Counted from the first letter of the stretch, positions 12,178-23,719 are shown. The stretch is DNA of 64,000 nucleotides from Lophius americanus (GCA_037951165.1 JBBDHG010000051.1:4383001-4447000); one strand, 5' to 3'. Notes: generated by a model not told the origin, from the letters alone. Translations and numbers: made by a program.

Positions 12178-13680
12178 CCCAAATGTGGAGAGCAAGGATG
12201 TACTTCATCTTTCTCTACTTACAATGGATTCAGAAAGCCCCTTAATACAGTTCATAGCCATAGCCCTGATGAACAGGCTGATACTGTCCAGGAAGTTGCC
12301 ACACAAAGAGAATGTGGGATGGAATTTTCAAGTGACCAGCTTACAACTTCTACATACATGTTGCCGATTTCCCCATTTAGTTCAGATAACTCCCTTGATA
12401 AAAGAATGGATTAATTGTTGAACATTTGCAAGCTACTGGTATCTCTCAGAGCACCGTCCAAACAATAGTTTCTTCAATGGAGGAAGTTGTCAATGATGTG
12501 CAAAGTCAAGCACAAGAAGCAGTTCTCCAAACATTTTCTCCTGAAGCTAAGGCGTCAGATATTTATAAGAAAATGAAAAACAGTTTTGGTCAATTACGTA
12601 ATTCTTTTTCAGCTTTAACACAGAGGCAAAAATATTATGATGAGAAATGGGACATAGTTGAGCCAAAAGAATTTGTACTTGATGTGAGATTGGATATTCG
12701 TAGAAATAGAACTACAGCTATTTACACATATGAGCCATTTTAGGTACAATAAAGTCAATTTTCAAAAACAGTGAGATAAGAGATTGTTTCCTACAACAGA
12801 AACCCAGTAACAAGGGGACGTATAAAGACATTAATGATGGTTTATATTTCAAGGACCAAGGATCTGCTTTACAGATTTTGCTCTATTATGATGATTTTCC
12901 AGCGGCTAACCCGTTAGGCTCTAGGAAGGGTGTACACAAACTTGGAGGTATATATTTTACTTTAAAAATCCTCCCTCTAAAGTGGAACTCTGTGCTGATG
13001 AATGTACACCTTGCAGCGCTTTTCTATACTGAAGATTTAAAGCAATACGGTTTTATTGAAATACTAAAGCCTCTAATTGATTTGAAAATTTTAGAAACAC
13101 AAGGAATCCAACGTCCATTTATAGAAGACTCGTTGTTTGGCTCTGTAATTCATGTCACAGGAGATAATCTTTAATAAAGCTTTAAATAGCTTTTTGGGGT
13201 TTGTTGTGTCTAAATGCTTTACAGTCATTGTCTTATCCACAATACCCTACTTATCTCTGGTGATCTGGTTGAAAGAGACAATGATAACTGGAACTTTGTT
13301 CTCCTTTTGTTATAGATTGTTAATATTCTGTTCTCCCTATCCTTACTGTTGGCTTAATACGCTACCTACAGCCTTTTGATTTGTGACCACCATAGCATTT
13401 TCAAAACCTTGTTTCCTGACAGGAAATTAATCCCAAAGCACCATTTAATAATCCATTATACCAGATTTATAAAAAGAATTGACCCTCTTATCCATAATTT
13501 GTGTATGAGGTTTGAGGCAAAACATAAATATTTTAAAAAGTCTGTTAATAATTTCAAAAACCTTACAAAATCACTAGTAAAGCATTTTTGTGATTGCAGG
13601 ACATGGGTCTTTATAGAAATGATTGAACTCTGCAGGTCCACTCTACAGTATGACAGCTTATCCCACAAACTTTAAAAATC
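12178..13680 (+). pseudogene. Zinc-finger plus PKHH-motif multicopy gene, broken
   Basis: Second half of the chimera, from a different abundant fish family. It starts with a degenerate C2H2-like stretch (CGEQGCTSSFSTYNGF). Then come ATGISQSTVQTIVSSMEEVV (12426 on), SFGQLRNSFSALTQRQKYY and EPKEFVLD; YDDFPAANPLGSRKGVHKLG, then KWNSVLMNVHLAALFY (12878-13174); and KLIPKHHLIIHYTRFI with MRFEAKHKYFKK (13376-13675). Four separate frames and several stops show it is dead. Between VTGDNL at about 13172 and the 13230-13370 block, roughly 170 residues typical of the family appear to be deleted. Related proteins combine C2H2-like fingers with a long region ending in the PKHH and RFEAKH motifs. I suspect transposon origin from copy number, but I see no known transposase triad. 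Confidence 0.65.
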
Positions 13681-14524
13681 TAGGAGGAACAGATTGCCTG
13701 GAAATGGGTAAGTCAATATTACTGTTATTATAAAGTTTTGTTTACTTTATTCAGATTTATCAAGTTCACTAAAATATTTTGTAAGTCTATGCATTTAGTT
13801 AGTTTGGGTATTTATTTCATTTTGTACAGCTGTTCCACTTAAAAATGGCAAAAAAATTAACTTGTTCTTTTAAATTTATGTGTTAGCTTAATTAAAACTA
13901 CTTAGTCTGACTTAATAATAACGTAACCTTTATGTTGAAATGTGATGGTCAAAGTAAACTTTGCGTAAATACGGTAGATCCTCCAACTATGCTATACTTT
14001 CATGCTGACTGCCATCAAATTGTTTCTATAACATCTATAACATTTTGGGATAGAATAGGAACAAAACAGGTTAAAAAACAAAAGAAAAATATCAAAAAAA
14101 AATATTGCAAAATATCAACATTTTGAATCAAACATTTGTATTGATACACAAAGAGAATCTTTACACTAACTTTGTATGAGCTTGAACTCTCAAAAGGAGT
14201 CTAGGGCTCTATTTACATAAGACTGATTACGTCAATAACATATTTTACTCAGCTTTACAAGCTATAGATTATTTAAGATAGGGTTACACCTTCTATTGAT
14301 ATCCTAGAAATTTTTCTTGTGGAACAACTACTATCAGAGCTGGCACCTAAGCTTAAACGTGTTTCATGAAATCATTTTTATGTTGACTTTGTTAAAATTT
14401 CAAGTTAAAAACATAAATTGAGTCAATTGAGCTGGATTGTTACTCAGAACTGATAGGCTGGTTGAGATAAAACTCTCATTGCTTGGTAAATATTTAGAAG
14501 GTAAAGCTTTAAATTAGCATTTAG
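13681..14524. other. Downstream flank of the chimeric pseudogene
   Basis: AT-rich. A 'ggtaagtc' donor-like site at 13709 suggests the pseudogene once had another intron and exon. I cannot identify that exon, nor terminal inverted repeats. Confidence 0.35.
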
Positions 14525-14615
14525 AAATGAGCTGGAGAGTGGCGTCTTGAAAATCCTTCTTTGTCTGCTGCCATCAAAACCGGACCCCAGATAAGTGAAA
14601 GAAAATGAATGAATT
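14525..14615 (+). mobile_element. RTE/Rex3-like LINE tail fragment
   Basis: 'gagctggagagtggcgtctt' leads to 'ctgctgccatcaaaaccgga' and then 'agataagtgaaagaaaatga'. This has the same order as the last coding codons and tail of Rex3-type elements (…LLPP..P…stop, then gaag/gatg tail). Very degraded. Confidence 0.6.
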
Positions 14616-14786
14616 AGTTTGGAATCAATATTCCAGGCTCTCATGTGAATCAAAAAGTGTTAGTGACCATGGCTGTGAGCTAGCATTAACATTAACCTGC
14701 TAGGAGTTTCGTTATCACTATGAAAAAACAGGGCTGTGTTTAAGAGATGGTTAAATACACACACATATACAAATATATATACACAA

Positions 14787-14788
<2 letters not shown>

Positions 14789-14880
<92 letters not shown>

Positions 14881-14887
14881 ACACACA
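14789..14887. repeat. (CA)n microsatellite
   Basis: About 99 bp of nearly pure CA, with one 'ctca' interruption near 14875, preceded by imperfect 'atacacaaatac'. Open frames on both strands here (His-Thr or Cys-Val runs) are artefacts of the repeat. Confidence 0.98.
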
Positions 14888-15002
14888 GCTGGCAAAGAAC
14901 AACATTGTAAATTAGTTTTCATTTCACCCATCCCTAATGAACATTGAGCAGTTCTTATTCAGGGGAGAAAACTGGTGTTAAAGGTTCAGGGGTAGAAATC
15001 CC

Positions 15003-15062
15003 ACCCCACCTTGGACCAGTCGCCAGTTCATCACAGTGCTGACACAAATTGAAACAGACAAA
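15003..15062 (-). repeat. Common fish repeat fragment (tRNA-SINE/TE associated)
   Basis: 'ttggaccagtcgccagttca' followed by 'tcacagtgctgacacaaatt' and 'gaaacagac' resembles a very widespread teleost repeat segment whose complement reads 'ggcgacctgtcc'. A piece of the opposite-strand version occurs inside the L2 fragment at 23.8 kb. Confidence 0.5.
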
Positions 15063-15209
15063 AATCCAAGCTGACACTGACGACTAGCTGGATTAGCACA
15101 CTACATTGTTTTTTAATGTCACTACCTGTTTTTACACAAGCCGATATAATATATATTTATCTGTTGCAAGATCAAACAGCATGTATTTGAAGAAAAACAA
15201 ATCTCGGCA

Positions 15210-15862
15210 CAAACCACAGGTTTATGTGCATACAGATGGGGGAAAAAACTTTTCATGAATCGTTTTCAAATTTTCCACCCACATAGACTTCATGTAATGG
15301 AAAACTGGAGTAATTTTGGCAAAGTCAGTTGTTCAATTCCAGCCCTGTTTTTTTATAAATCATGCTATACATTAATAGTTCATATTTTACTCACAAGGGG
15401 GAGCTTTACTAAAAAACCCTGTCTTAAGGAAATAACTTCCTGACCGATCTAGGCCAAATTCGCTGCATTTGAAATGTCTCCATGAGATCTGGCTTGTAAT
15501 TCTCATATTTTACTCTGGTGGGGGGGATTTATCTCTGTTTTCCGGACAAAATTCAAAAAACGCTTTAATGGATCATTTTTAAAACTTCATATCCCTCTAG
15601 ACTTAAGTGCGAAAAAATAACTGGATTCATTTTTGGAAAGGTGGGTTAGATATTTCTGACACTAGGGGGATTATCATCTCCAGGAGATCTATTTTGTTTA
15701 TATTATATTAAACCTATATTCTAATCTAATTGTTCATATTATATGGACTGTGTATTACTTTTTTACTTAAAAATATAACTTCCCCTTTAATTTGGGAGTT
15801 CAATCAGGGGGATTACTTGTAGAATGCAGGGGATTTGGGACTTTTTGGTGGTATATTATTGT
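15210..15862 (+). repeat. ~300 bp unclassified repeat, copies 2a-2b
   Basis: Two to three degraded units in tandem. Landmarks: 'cacatagacttcatg'; 'aaaactgg' with 'ttttggcaaagtcagttgt'; 'catattttactcacaagggg'; a repeat of 'cgctttaatggatcat' and 'ataactggattcatttttgg'; 'ctgacactagggggat'. The end block 'gtagaatgcaggggatttgg' at about 15815-15840 is shared with copy 1. Confidence 0.7.
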
Positions 15863-18347
15863 TGTCTGGGAAGACATCATAGTCTTACTTACTGTATGTG
15901 TCTTTTCCGCTCGGGTTAAGCTTTCACAAACAACCAATGCTTAGCCTGATAGTCTGACAAATATAACTGGACCAGTTTGGTTTGCCAGCATATGAAGAAA
16001 AAAAATGGAGACACAACCAACTTCAACAATAACGGATACAGGAGACCATGAGATTAACTCACTTAAATCAAATGAGACACAGGTGAAACAATAAGACAAA
16101 TACATAAATGGCACCACTGTATAAAATGTAGATCTAGTAAAGATTCAGTAAGAATCTTACCCCTTATTTCTTACTCATTGGTATGAGAGAAAAGCCATTC
16201 CCACAGACTCAGTCCCAATTACCCGCCTCACAGACTTAGCTGTCTAACAATACCAGCTGTTCTCATCAGCTGACCAAATCTATTCAATATAACGATGACA
16301 CTCCGTTTCATGGATTAGCCTATCATCTTGCCGCTGCCTTTTCAAAATAGGATTCTCTCCACTCATATTGTAGTTCATTCATGATTCAGGTATATGCATT
16401 CTCCATCCCAGCCCCCCGTCTCCGCAGATCCAAAAACGTAATCATTCATTTCATTTTGAGTATTGACCCTCCGCTGCTCAGAGCCTGCCTTCCGGAGACT
16501 TTATGAGGGAGTAATTATTACACATCATCGGTCGTTATAAACAGTCATCTCTATTTCGTTCTCTATCTCTCCTGACTGAAACATAGACAGAAGAAGCAGA
16601 CACAGAAGGAGAGAAGGAGCACAAGCAAAAACATGAAAGACTAAATCGGGACATGATGCGTAACAAAGTTAAACACAGAAGAAAGAAGACAAAGAGAGAA
16701 AAAATAAACACAAGAAAAAACCATGAGAGGAAGTGTAAAGCACGGAACACGTCATGATAAATAACCTTTAAAATCAGACAGGATACAGGAAAACACAAAA
16801 CCTAGAGAACAAAGTCAGTTTTAGCTCAATTGTATTTGTACAGCACCAACCCCCAACCAAAGGTTCTCCTAATTCACTGCAAAAAACTATCTGGTTCAGA
16901 GCATTTTACTTATTCTACATAGACCCAACAGTTCCACTATATGCCAGCACTTGGTGATGACATGAACCATGGTAAGAACCACTAGCCTAAACATGTAGTA
17001 GCATAAAGATTAGCCTAAGCAAACTTCTTCATAACTTTATGAAAAATGTATTTTTTAAGTTTGCTTCTTGTTGAAGCGAGTATCTGACTCCTGGATTGAG
17101 AATTAAATGATCCCAAGGAAGAGGCACAACAACAACAAAAAAAAATTAGCATGAAAAACAAGAGACAACAGCCAAATTAGTAACATGGAAAGAGAGCAAT
17201 ATCACCCCTCCAGATCGCCTCAGGCAGACCCTCGTACCAGCTACTCTTGCAGGAAACTTCTGTCTCCAAAATTCCTGGCAGGGTAAGCAGAGTGGTTGTT
17301 CATTGGTATGAAATTTTACTTTGCAAACAGTTTCCAGGAAAGCTGTTTAATCCAACTTCAGAGCAGGCTTTTTTTTGTGACTCTTCTTTATGTGGTTATC
17401 TGCAAACTATGTCATCACGTCTCCAATTTACCGTGCATCTACTTTAACGGCCCACACATTAATATACTAGTATCATGATTGATGTGATTCATGTTTTTTT
17501 AATCAATTAACACCACTAGTACTGACCCAATCTTTATTTAACATAGGATGACTATATAATGAGGTCTCATGAGTGTGATTCGCCTGAATTATTCCATCTT
17601 GGCAAACTTTATCAAACTTAGAACCCTGCTTCCAGTCTCTCTCCCAAATTCCATTAGACCTACCTCAGTGAGTCTGAAATGACAGAGAGAGAGGTTGCCC
17701 TCATATTAAGTGATAGAGATTTCCCAGTAGACTCAGGAGTCTTCAACACATCTTCAAGGGCCTCTCAATGGGTGTTTGTTATCCCTATTAAGAGCTCAAT
17801 AACACTATGAAAAAACAATTTAATTAACACAGATTGTGTCTGAAAGAGCACAGCCTCAGGGCCAAGAAATATGTCTCATAAAATATGTAGAATTTTAATC
17901 TAAGTGAGCTAATTACCTGCTGAAGCACACCCTCTTTCCCTTCCAGGTCTTACCTGTTTAACCTTTTATTTCTCCTCCTCTTCTTCTTTATTTAATCCCC
18001 ACTTCTTGCCACAACAACTGTAAACTGCTCCTCTTTATAAACTTTCCGGCTGCCGCCAGAAGTCTTGTGCTTCATTGACTTGGGGTTAATAGAGTTGAAT
18101 TCATGGCAGGTCACTTTCTCCACACATCAAAATGACCTCGGGGGTCGGACTTAAGTGTTTGGTAATAAGGGGATTATACACATGTGCAATGGAGATACTT
18201 GAGAATGACAGAAATTCTAGTGAAATACTATTAAGCTAAAACTCAGTTCATAGCCTCTTAAGTCCATACAAAGATAAATGATGGTGTGTTCACACTCACT
18301 GTTAAAAGCTCTGCCTTAGGCCATAACAGGAAGAGACACTGAATTAG
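15863..18347. other. Intergenic, no gene recognised
   Basis: 16550-16760 is strongly purine-rich on the plus strand. The 87-codon minus ORF there is its pyrimidine shadow. Around 16829-16850, 'ctcaattgtatttgtacagc' resembles the complement of a LINE/SINE tail seen at 53.4 and 60.0 kb. 17100-18340 has nothing I can assign. Confidence 0.4.
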
Positions 18348-18349
18348 AA

Positions 18350-18604
18350 AAAAGAAAGAATCCTTTATTAGTCACATAGAGTCATACACAGTACAACATA
18401 GTGAAATTACTTCTCTGCATTTGACCCATCCCTGAGGGAGCAGTGGGCAGCCCCTCGTGGAGCGCCCGGGGAGCTAAGTATTCAGGGTCTTGCTAAAGGA
18501 CCCTACGACAAGTAGACCCTGGTGGGATTCGAACCGGCTACCTTCCGATCTTCTGATTGCGAGTCGGCCGCTCTACCCACTGAGCCACAGCCACTGAGCC
18601 ACAG
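18350..18604 (-). mobile_element. tRNA-derived SINE (family A) with duplicated head
   Basis: Same family as 1.6 and 7.2 kb, with box B complement 'gattcgaaccgg' at 18527-18538 and an intact body. The 5' (tRNA) end is odd: 'ccactgagccacag' occurs twice in a row (18578-18604), so the box A region has been tandemly duplicated. Confidence 0.88.
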
Positions 18605-18742
18605 TAATAACTTGAAGTATTTAACTTGCAAACACTTAAATATTCTCCATGGATGAGTTAAAAGCATCAGTCGGCAATTTTTAAAGTAATGGTGTTACAT
18701 TTGTAAGTAATTTTCATATCATGTAAGAAAATTCCTATTTTA

Positions 18743-18940
18743 AGAGGAAGCTTTTATTTGTCACATACAAACATACATGTAGTAAAATTAAGTGAAATTG
18801 GTTCTCTGCGTTTAACCCATCCCCAAACAGAGGGTGGGCAGCTATCTGCACCACCCGGGGTGCAGGCTGGGGTTCAGGGACCCTTAAACATGTAGACTGT
18901 TTCAGCTTGAACCACCGACTTTCCGATTAAAAGGTCTTGG
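18743..18940 (-). mobile_element. Older relative of SINE family A
   Basis: Recognisable but diverged. It has 'cttttatttgtcacatac', 'gtgaaattggttctctgcgt', 'ttaacccatcccc', a gapped 'ggttcagggacc' and 'cagcttgaaccaccgacttt' in the same order as family A. The tRNA head is mostly lost. It lies 140 bp from a young-looking copy. Confidence 0.7.
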
Positions 18941-18959
18941 GCAATATTTCCTCAACCGT

Positions 18960-19125
18960 TGGTCCCATTTGAGTCAAGTAGCTGCACTCACTAACTTTTG
19001 CAAAACACAGTTTTTCCAATATAATTTTCTAACCGTTGCTTGGATTTGGTCCAAATTTGGTGCTAATGAATGGACTCAAGGAGATCTATCTTGTAAACAT
19101 TGTATTTTAATCTAGGAGTTCATAT

Positions 19126-19127
<2 letters not shown>
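18960..19127 (+). repeat. ~300 bp unclassified repeat, copy 3 (partial)
   Basis: Two overlapping pieces: an 'accgttggtccca' match, then 'ataattttctaaccgttg', 'gatttggtccaaatttggtg', 'aatggactcaaggagatcta' and 'gagttcatattttac'. The unit is cut off exactly where the (ACAT)n run begins. The expected 'tcactaggggg' end is missing. Confidence 0.7.
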
Positions 19128-19157
<30 letters not shown>

Positions 19158-19175
19158 CATACATACATACATACA

Positions 19176-19205
<30 letters not shown>
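19128..19205. repeat. (ACAT)n microsatellite
   Basis: About 19 uninterrupted copies of the 4-bp unit. It starts at the broken edge of the preceding repeat, apparently grown from its 'ttttac' terminus. Confidence 0.98.
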
Positions 19206-19206
<1 letters not shown>

Positions 19207-20590
19207 TTCATAAATGTTATATGTATTTTTATTTAATAAATGTATATATAAACATATAAATAATTAATGATAAATTAATTAATTAACAATAGAAAATTTT
19301 AAACTATAGAAACTTGTTGATTAATCGTGCTCTGTGACGTCAGCAGGTTATTAGTTGTCTCATATCTCCTCTGAGCGCAGTATTGTTAAGACCGTGTTGA
19401 GCGAGTGGGCTGGCAGAGCTGAGGAACGCAGACAATGCAGCTGTTTGTCGGTGCACAGAAATCCGAGAAAAAATCTGACACGGAATAAATTTGGGTTTTT
19501 GTGCTGTAGTATCTCGCAGCAGATTCTTTGAGTCCTTAATGTTGTGAGGTGGGGCCTTCATGGGTCAAACTTTTGATCTAGGGAATTTTGAGGCCACGCA
19601 ACCCCATACACTTCTTATGATCTGTGATCTAACTGACAGTACTGATTGATTTTACTTAACAAGCCCTGGTTATCGTTGTTGCACTTCATCTAAGCTGTTG
19701 AAACTATCATGTCATCATCACTGCATGAAGAGATGGCATCATGCATAAGTTGTTTCCTCCAGAGTACTTCAGTATGTAATTCCTGGTCAGGTTGGTTTGC
19801 CTGAAGAGGTCACTGATGAGCTGGAGCAAGGACAAGAGGTAGATTAGCTCTCTGATTGGACACTTGACATCCACTCATCCAGAGGACAGACACAGCCAGA
19901 AAGAAAACACTTTTGTAATATGAGTGTGAAATGTGTCGGACATTGTGCTGATGATTATGTCTCATCATTTAAACGCATATGAGCTTCAGAGTTTGAACAA
20001 AGCAGGGACTATTGAAATGCCATATTAAAAAAGTGCATTCTTTCAGAGGGACATAGTGGGACCTTTACATTCTGTGTTGTAACCCTAGATTTATATTATA
20101 TTCAAAGTTTACCTGGTGGTTGCAAAGAAAGTTTAATTCATGTTCTGTCTCCCCATAATCATATATCGTCTCCAAACAATAATCTGTCATCCAAATAATC
20201 TTTTACACTCTGGGCTGTCATTGTTGAAGTTTGATACGGACGTATTTTTAAGACTGAGCAGCCATGTTGCTTCAGTAGCAAACAAATTGCACCCATCAGA
20301 GAAGTGACTGTAAAAATGGATGTGGTCATCGCACTTTCAGTGCATTACTAACTTGAGGCAAGAGAAAGGGCTTGAACACGTGACATGCAAATAACAGGAC
20401 AAAGGTTAATGACACAGATTGTTGTATTCAGACATTAAGACAGGCAATTACAAAGTGTGTGGACACTCTCTGGTTAAACACTGACGTACGCACTGGCAAT
20501 GAAATTATTTCACAGTTTCATCTACCTGCCACCCATCTGAAGGAGGGCATGGACTTCCCCTATAATGGAGCCTCAGGGTTTATAAGGAAG
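19206..20590. other. Intergenic, no gene recognised
   Basis: Apart from the CRE-containing block I see no gene or known repeat. A 73-codon minus ORF at 19340-19561 has no motif. Confidence 0.4.
19335..19342. promoter_or_regulatory. Perfect CRE palindrome TGACGTCA
   Basis: A full 8-bp cAMP-response/ATF-type palindrome at the start of a locally CpG-richer block (19330-19560). No nearby transcript start or exon was found, so function is unproven and chance or TE origin is possible. Confidence 0.3.
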
Positions 20591-20935
20591 TATCACTATA
20601 TGAACCTGGACTGATTCTCTGTCCGAACCTGGACCGTTTCACTGTATGAACCTGAACTGTTTCACTGTATGAACCTGGACTTATTCTCTGTCTGAACCTG
20701 GACCGTTTTACTGTATGAATCTGAACTGTTTCACTGTATGAACCTGGATTGATTCTCTGTCTGGACCTGACTGGTTTAACTATATGAACCTGGGCTGATT
20801 TGCCGTGACAACCTGGACTATTTCACCTTAATTAAACAGATTATGTCATTTTATAAACCTGGACTGTTACTGTGTTAAGCTGGACCTTTCCACCTTATGA
20901 ACCTTGACATTTTCACTGTAAAAACCTGGAATGTG
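20591..20935 (+). repeat. 23-bp minisatellite with 69-bp higher-order unit, array 1
   Basis: About 14 diverged units of the form 'gaacctggactgtttcactg' plus 'tat'. Early in the array, three unit types alternate (…ggaccgttt.actgtat; …aactgtttcactgtat; …ga.ttattctctgtct), giving a 69-bp three-unit repeat. Later units decay. The same unit occurs in reverse orientation at 29.57-29.86 kb. Confidence 0.92.
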
Positions 20936-21479
20936 TGAGCGATCTTTTAGATATGTAGATGCGCAAATAACATTTATTTAGATTTGTGACCTTCCTGTAG
21001 ATTTAAATTATCCATATATGTAAATAGTTGTACTTGACGGTTAATGGCAGAGGTATACTTTTTTTTTCTGCTGCTGGGGATCGCTTCAGGTTATGCAATT
21101 ATTATTTTCATTATTAATGACATATCATTAATCATGATATTATTCCCTCGCCCACACCCGATCAGTTATTAATCAGAATAGTAATTTTTATGACTGAACT
21201 GTGCATTCACATGCAGCACTAGACAGAAATGTGCTGCAGTCCTTCTCCTATTGCTGCATTTGCTGAAATGCAGTCAAATGGTGGGGATAGTGAACATGTG
21301 CAGACGGTGTGTGCTTTAAGGAAACAATGAGGACTGGCATTGTTTAAATAGCAATATGTGCCAGGTCCAGGGAGTGCTATCATTTGTTTGTTAACTTTAG
21401 GATATGCCTAAACACACATTTGGGATTAATGCATTATTTGTAGTTCTTACTTGCTTTCCTACTTCCTTACCTTACTGTT
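20936..21479. other. Intergenic, nothing recognised
   Basis: AT-rich, with no feature assigned. Confidence 0.4.
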
Positions 21480-23315
21480 ACAAACTCCTCTGGGGTTTTT
21501 CTCGGACCTAAATGCAGACACAACATGCAGTAGAGCAGGTGCAATAATATTTATTCTCACCAAAAGGGCACGAGGAAAAAACAGTAACAAAAACACTGGA
21601 GATAACTTACGACACAGTGTTCGAGGAGGAGGGCGCTTTGGAAGGCGACCCCAGTCACGATGAGCCCGAGGAGGTGGGCGCCCGTGGAGGCGAACCCAGT
21701 CAGGAAGAGGAGGTCGCCCGTGGAGGTGAACCCGGTCACGAGGAGGAGGTCGCCTGTGGAAGCGAACCCGGTCACGAGGAGGAGGAGGTCGCCCGTAGAG
21801 GGGAACCAGGTCACGAGGAGGAGGTTGTCCGTGGTGGCGAACCAGGTCACGAAGCCACCGGCAGTGAAAGTGGAAAGAGCCCTCAGGAGGCCGAACCGGA
21901 GGACAGCGGGCAAGATGGTGTAGGAGAAGCTTCTCCGGGGGCCTGCGGCGAGGTGCATCTAGGAGCCGGCGACGAGGACGAAACCTCTTTGGGCTCTCTG
22001 GCTGACAGTGGGCGGAGACCAACCAGAAACCAGGGGCAGTGAAGGGCTCTGAGTCAGGGTCTGGGGAACCATGGAGCACGGAGCTAGAGTCGGGGTCAGC
22101 ATCTGGGACAGGAGCACTGGAGCGCAAAGTCAGTGAGGACGTCACTGAGGGAGTCGGGGGAGAAGTAGTGGGAGGAGTCGGGAGAGGAGTCACTGGGAGA
22201 GGAGTCGCGGGAAGAAGAGTCACGGGAAGAAGAGTCACCGGAAGTGGAGTCACAGGAAGAGGAGTTACAGGAAGAGGAGTCGAGGGAGGAGCCAGGAGAG
22301 GAATCACGGGAGGAGCCGGGAGAGGAATCAAGGAAGCGCTAGGAACAGGAGTCTTGGAAGCGTCAGGAACGGGAGTCTTGCAAATGTAGGAACGGGAGTC
22401 TTAGTTGAGCGCTGAATTCACAAAAATTCCAACCTGATCCTCCACGGGTCTGGGCAGCGGGTCCTCAACGGCGCTGGGCAGCGGGTCCTCCACGGCGCTG
22501 GTCAGCGGTGAGGACGAAGAGCTGGGCAGCGGTGAGGATGAAGAGCTGGGCAGCAGTGAGGACGAAGAGCTGGGCAGCGGCGAGGACGAAGAGCTGGGCA
22601 GCGGTGAGGACGAGGTGCTCGGCCGCAGTGAGGACGAAGAGCTGGCCAGCGGTGAGGACGAAGAGCTGGGCGGCGATGAAGGCCGGCGCCGGCTTCGCCT
22701 CTTTTGGGGAACCGGTTTTATTGCCAGCCGGGTCTCCCCAAACAGTGAGACCCGATCGGCATCAACCTCAGGAACACTACCGGCTCCCTCAGGCGATGAT
22801 GGTGGCTGAGGGTTAGCGGGTAGGAGACCAGCGGACTCTGGAGCCGCAGTAGACAGAGGACTAGCAGGCCGGTAGCTAGCAAACACGGGGACTGGAGCAG
22901 GAGAAAAACCAACAGGCCGGGGCCAGGAACATGCCGGCAGCGCGTCCGGGTTCTACACCAAAGTCTTTAACCGTTCCGGCAGGAAATCCCACAGCCAGGG
23001 TTGGGCAGAGACCTTCCGGCAAGCAATGCGGTGAGCGGCCGGAGAGCGCCTGTTCGCGAGGAGGAGCGCCTGTTTGCGAGGAGGAAGCGTCCTCCTCCAG
23101 GAGGAAGAGACTCTTCATCCACTCCACATGAATGCAGATCAGTGTGTAAGTTAAATCATTAATCTCTATGTCCATCGAATGCATCCGCTGAGTCCATTCT
23201 TGCCAGTTTGGACGTAACGAGACAATGAGAAACAGCTGGAGGGGAAACACAGGTTAGCATGATGACCAATCACAGGACAGACACAGAGGGAGAACGGAAC
23301 ACAAAGGCTTGACAC
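21480..23315. mobile_element. GC-rich composite repeat with tandem arrays (probable TE)
   Basis: A sharp GC island in AT-rich DNA. The left edge has 'cggacctaaatgcagacac' and 'atatttattctcacc', a context I associate with a common fish repeat. The right edge has 'gagaaacagctggagggg', 'accaatcacaggacagacac' and 'aggcttgacac'. Inside are four arrays: ~36 bp units (21650-21860), ~15 bp units around 'gtcacgggaagaaga' (22150-22340), a 'gcgggtcctc.acggcgctgg' pair (22450-22505) and 24 bp units 'gagctgggcagcggtgagga' (22515-22680). Long ORFs appear on both strands (for example 290 codons minus at 21459-22331; 161 codons minus at 22401-22886, Ser/Pro repeats) because unit lengths are multiples of three. 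I do not treat these as proteins. Element class is unknown; a non-autonomous retroelement or LTR fragment is possible. Confidence 0.5.
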
Positions 23316-23491
23316 TTACTTCATCAGCATTAGCATTAGCAATGCCACAAGTACAATATCATCGCATTGATACAATCATTTCAACCTCTGAACGGTGGGA
23401 TATTTTTGGTGAGTCGAAAACCCACTAAATGCAACACTGATTTCATTCCTTGAAGACTTTTCAAAGTGTTTTTTGTCATCATTGTTCTTTT

Positions 23492-23595
23492 TTATTGTTA
23501 TTATCATGATAATAATAATCATAGTTATAGTAGTAATAATAATAATAATAAAAATGTGTCTAAATAACTAGACCAATGCTGTCGTCCACGACATA
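23492..23595 (+). repeat. ~100 bp direct repeat, copy 1
   Basis: 'ttatcatgataataataatc' followed by A/T trinucleotides and then a unique 'taactagaccaatgctgtcg' end, repeated in the same orientation at 25794-25894. Confidence 0.85.
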
Positions 23596-23719
23596 AAGTT
23601 ATTGTTTCATCAGCTTGGTGACTGGTTCAGTGCCAGCATATTTGAAATATACAACTGACAAATTTTGACGCTATTGACCATTCAAATTTCAGGATTATGT
23701 CAATACTACATTTAAATTT

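Noticed and set aside
14660..14947. Cys-Val and His-Thr repeat ORFs
   Set aside because: They are translations of the (CA)n microsatellite.
21459..22331. 290-codon minus ORF (Pro/Arg-rich) and other long ORFs in the GC island
   Set aside because: The frames stay open because the tandem unit lengths are multiples of three. Equally long frames exist on the opposite strand, and no domain is visible.
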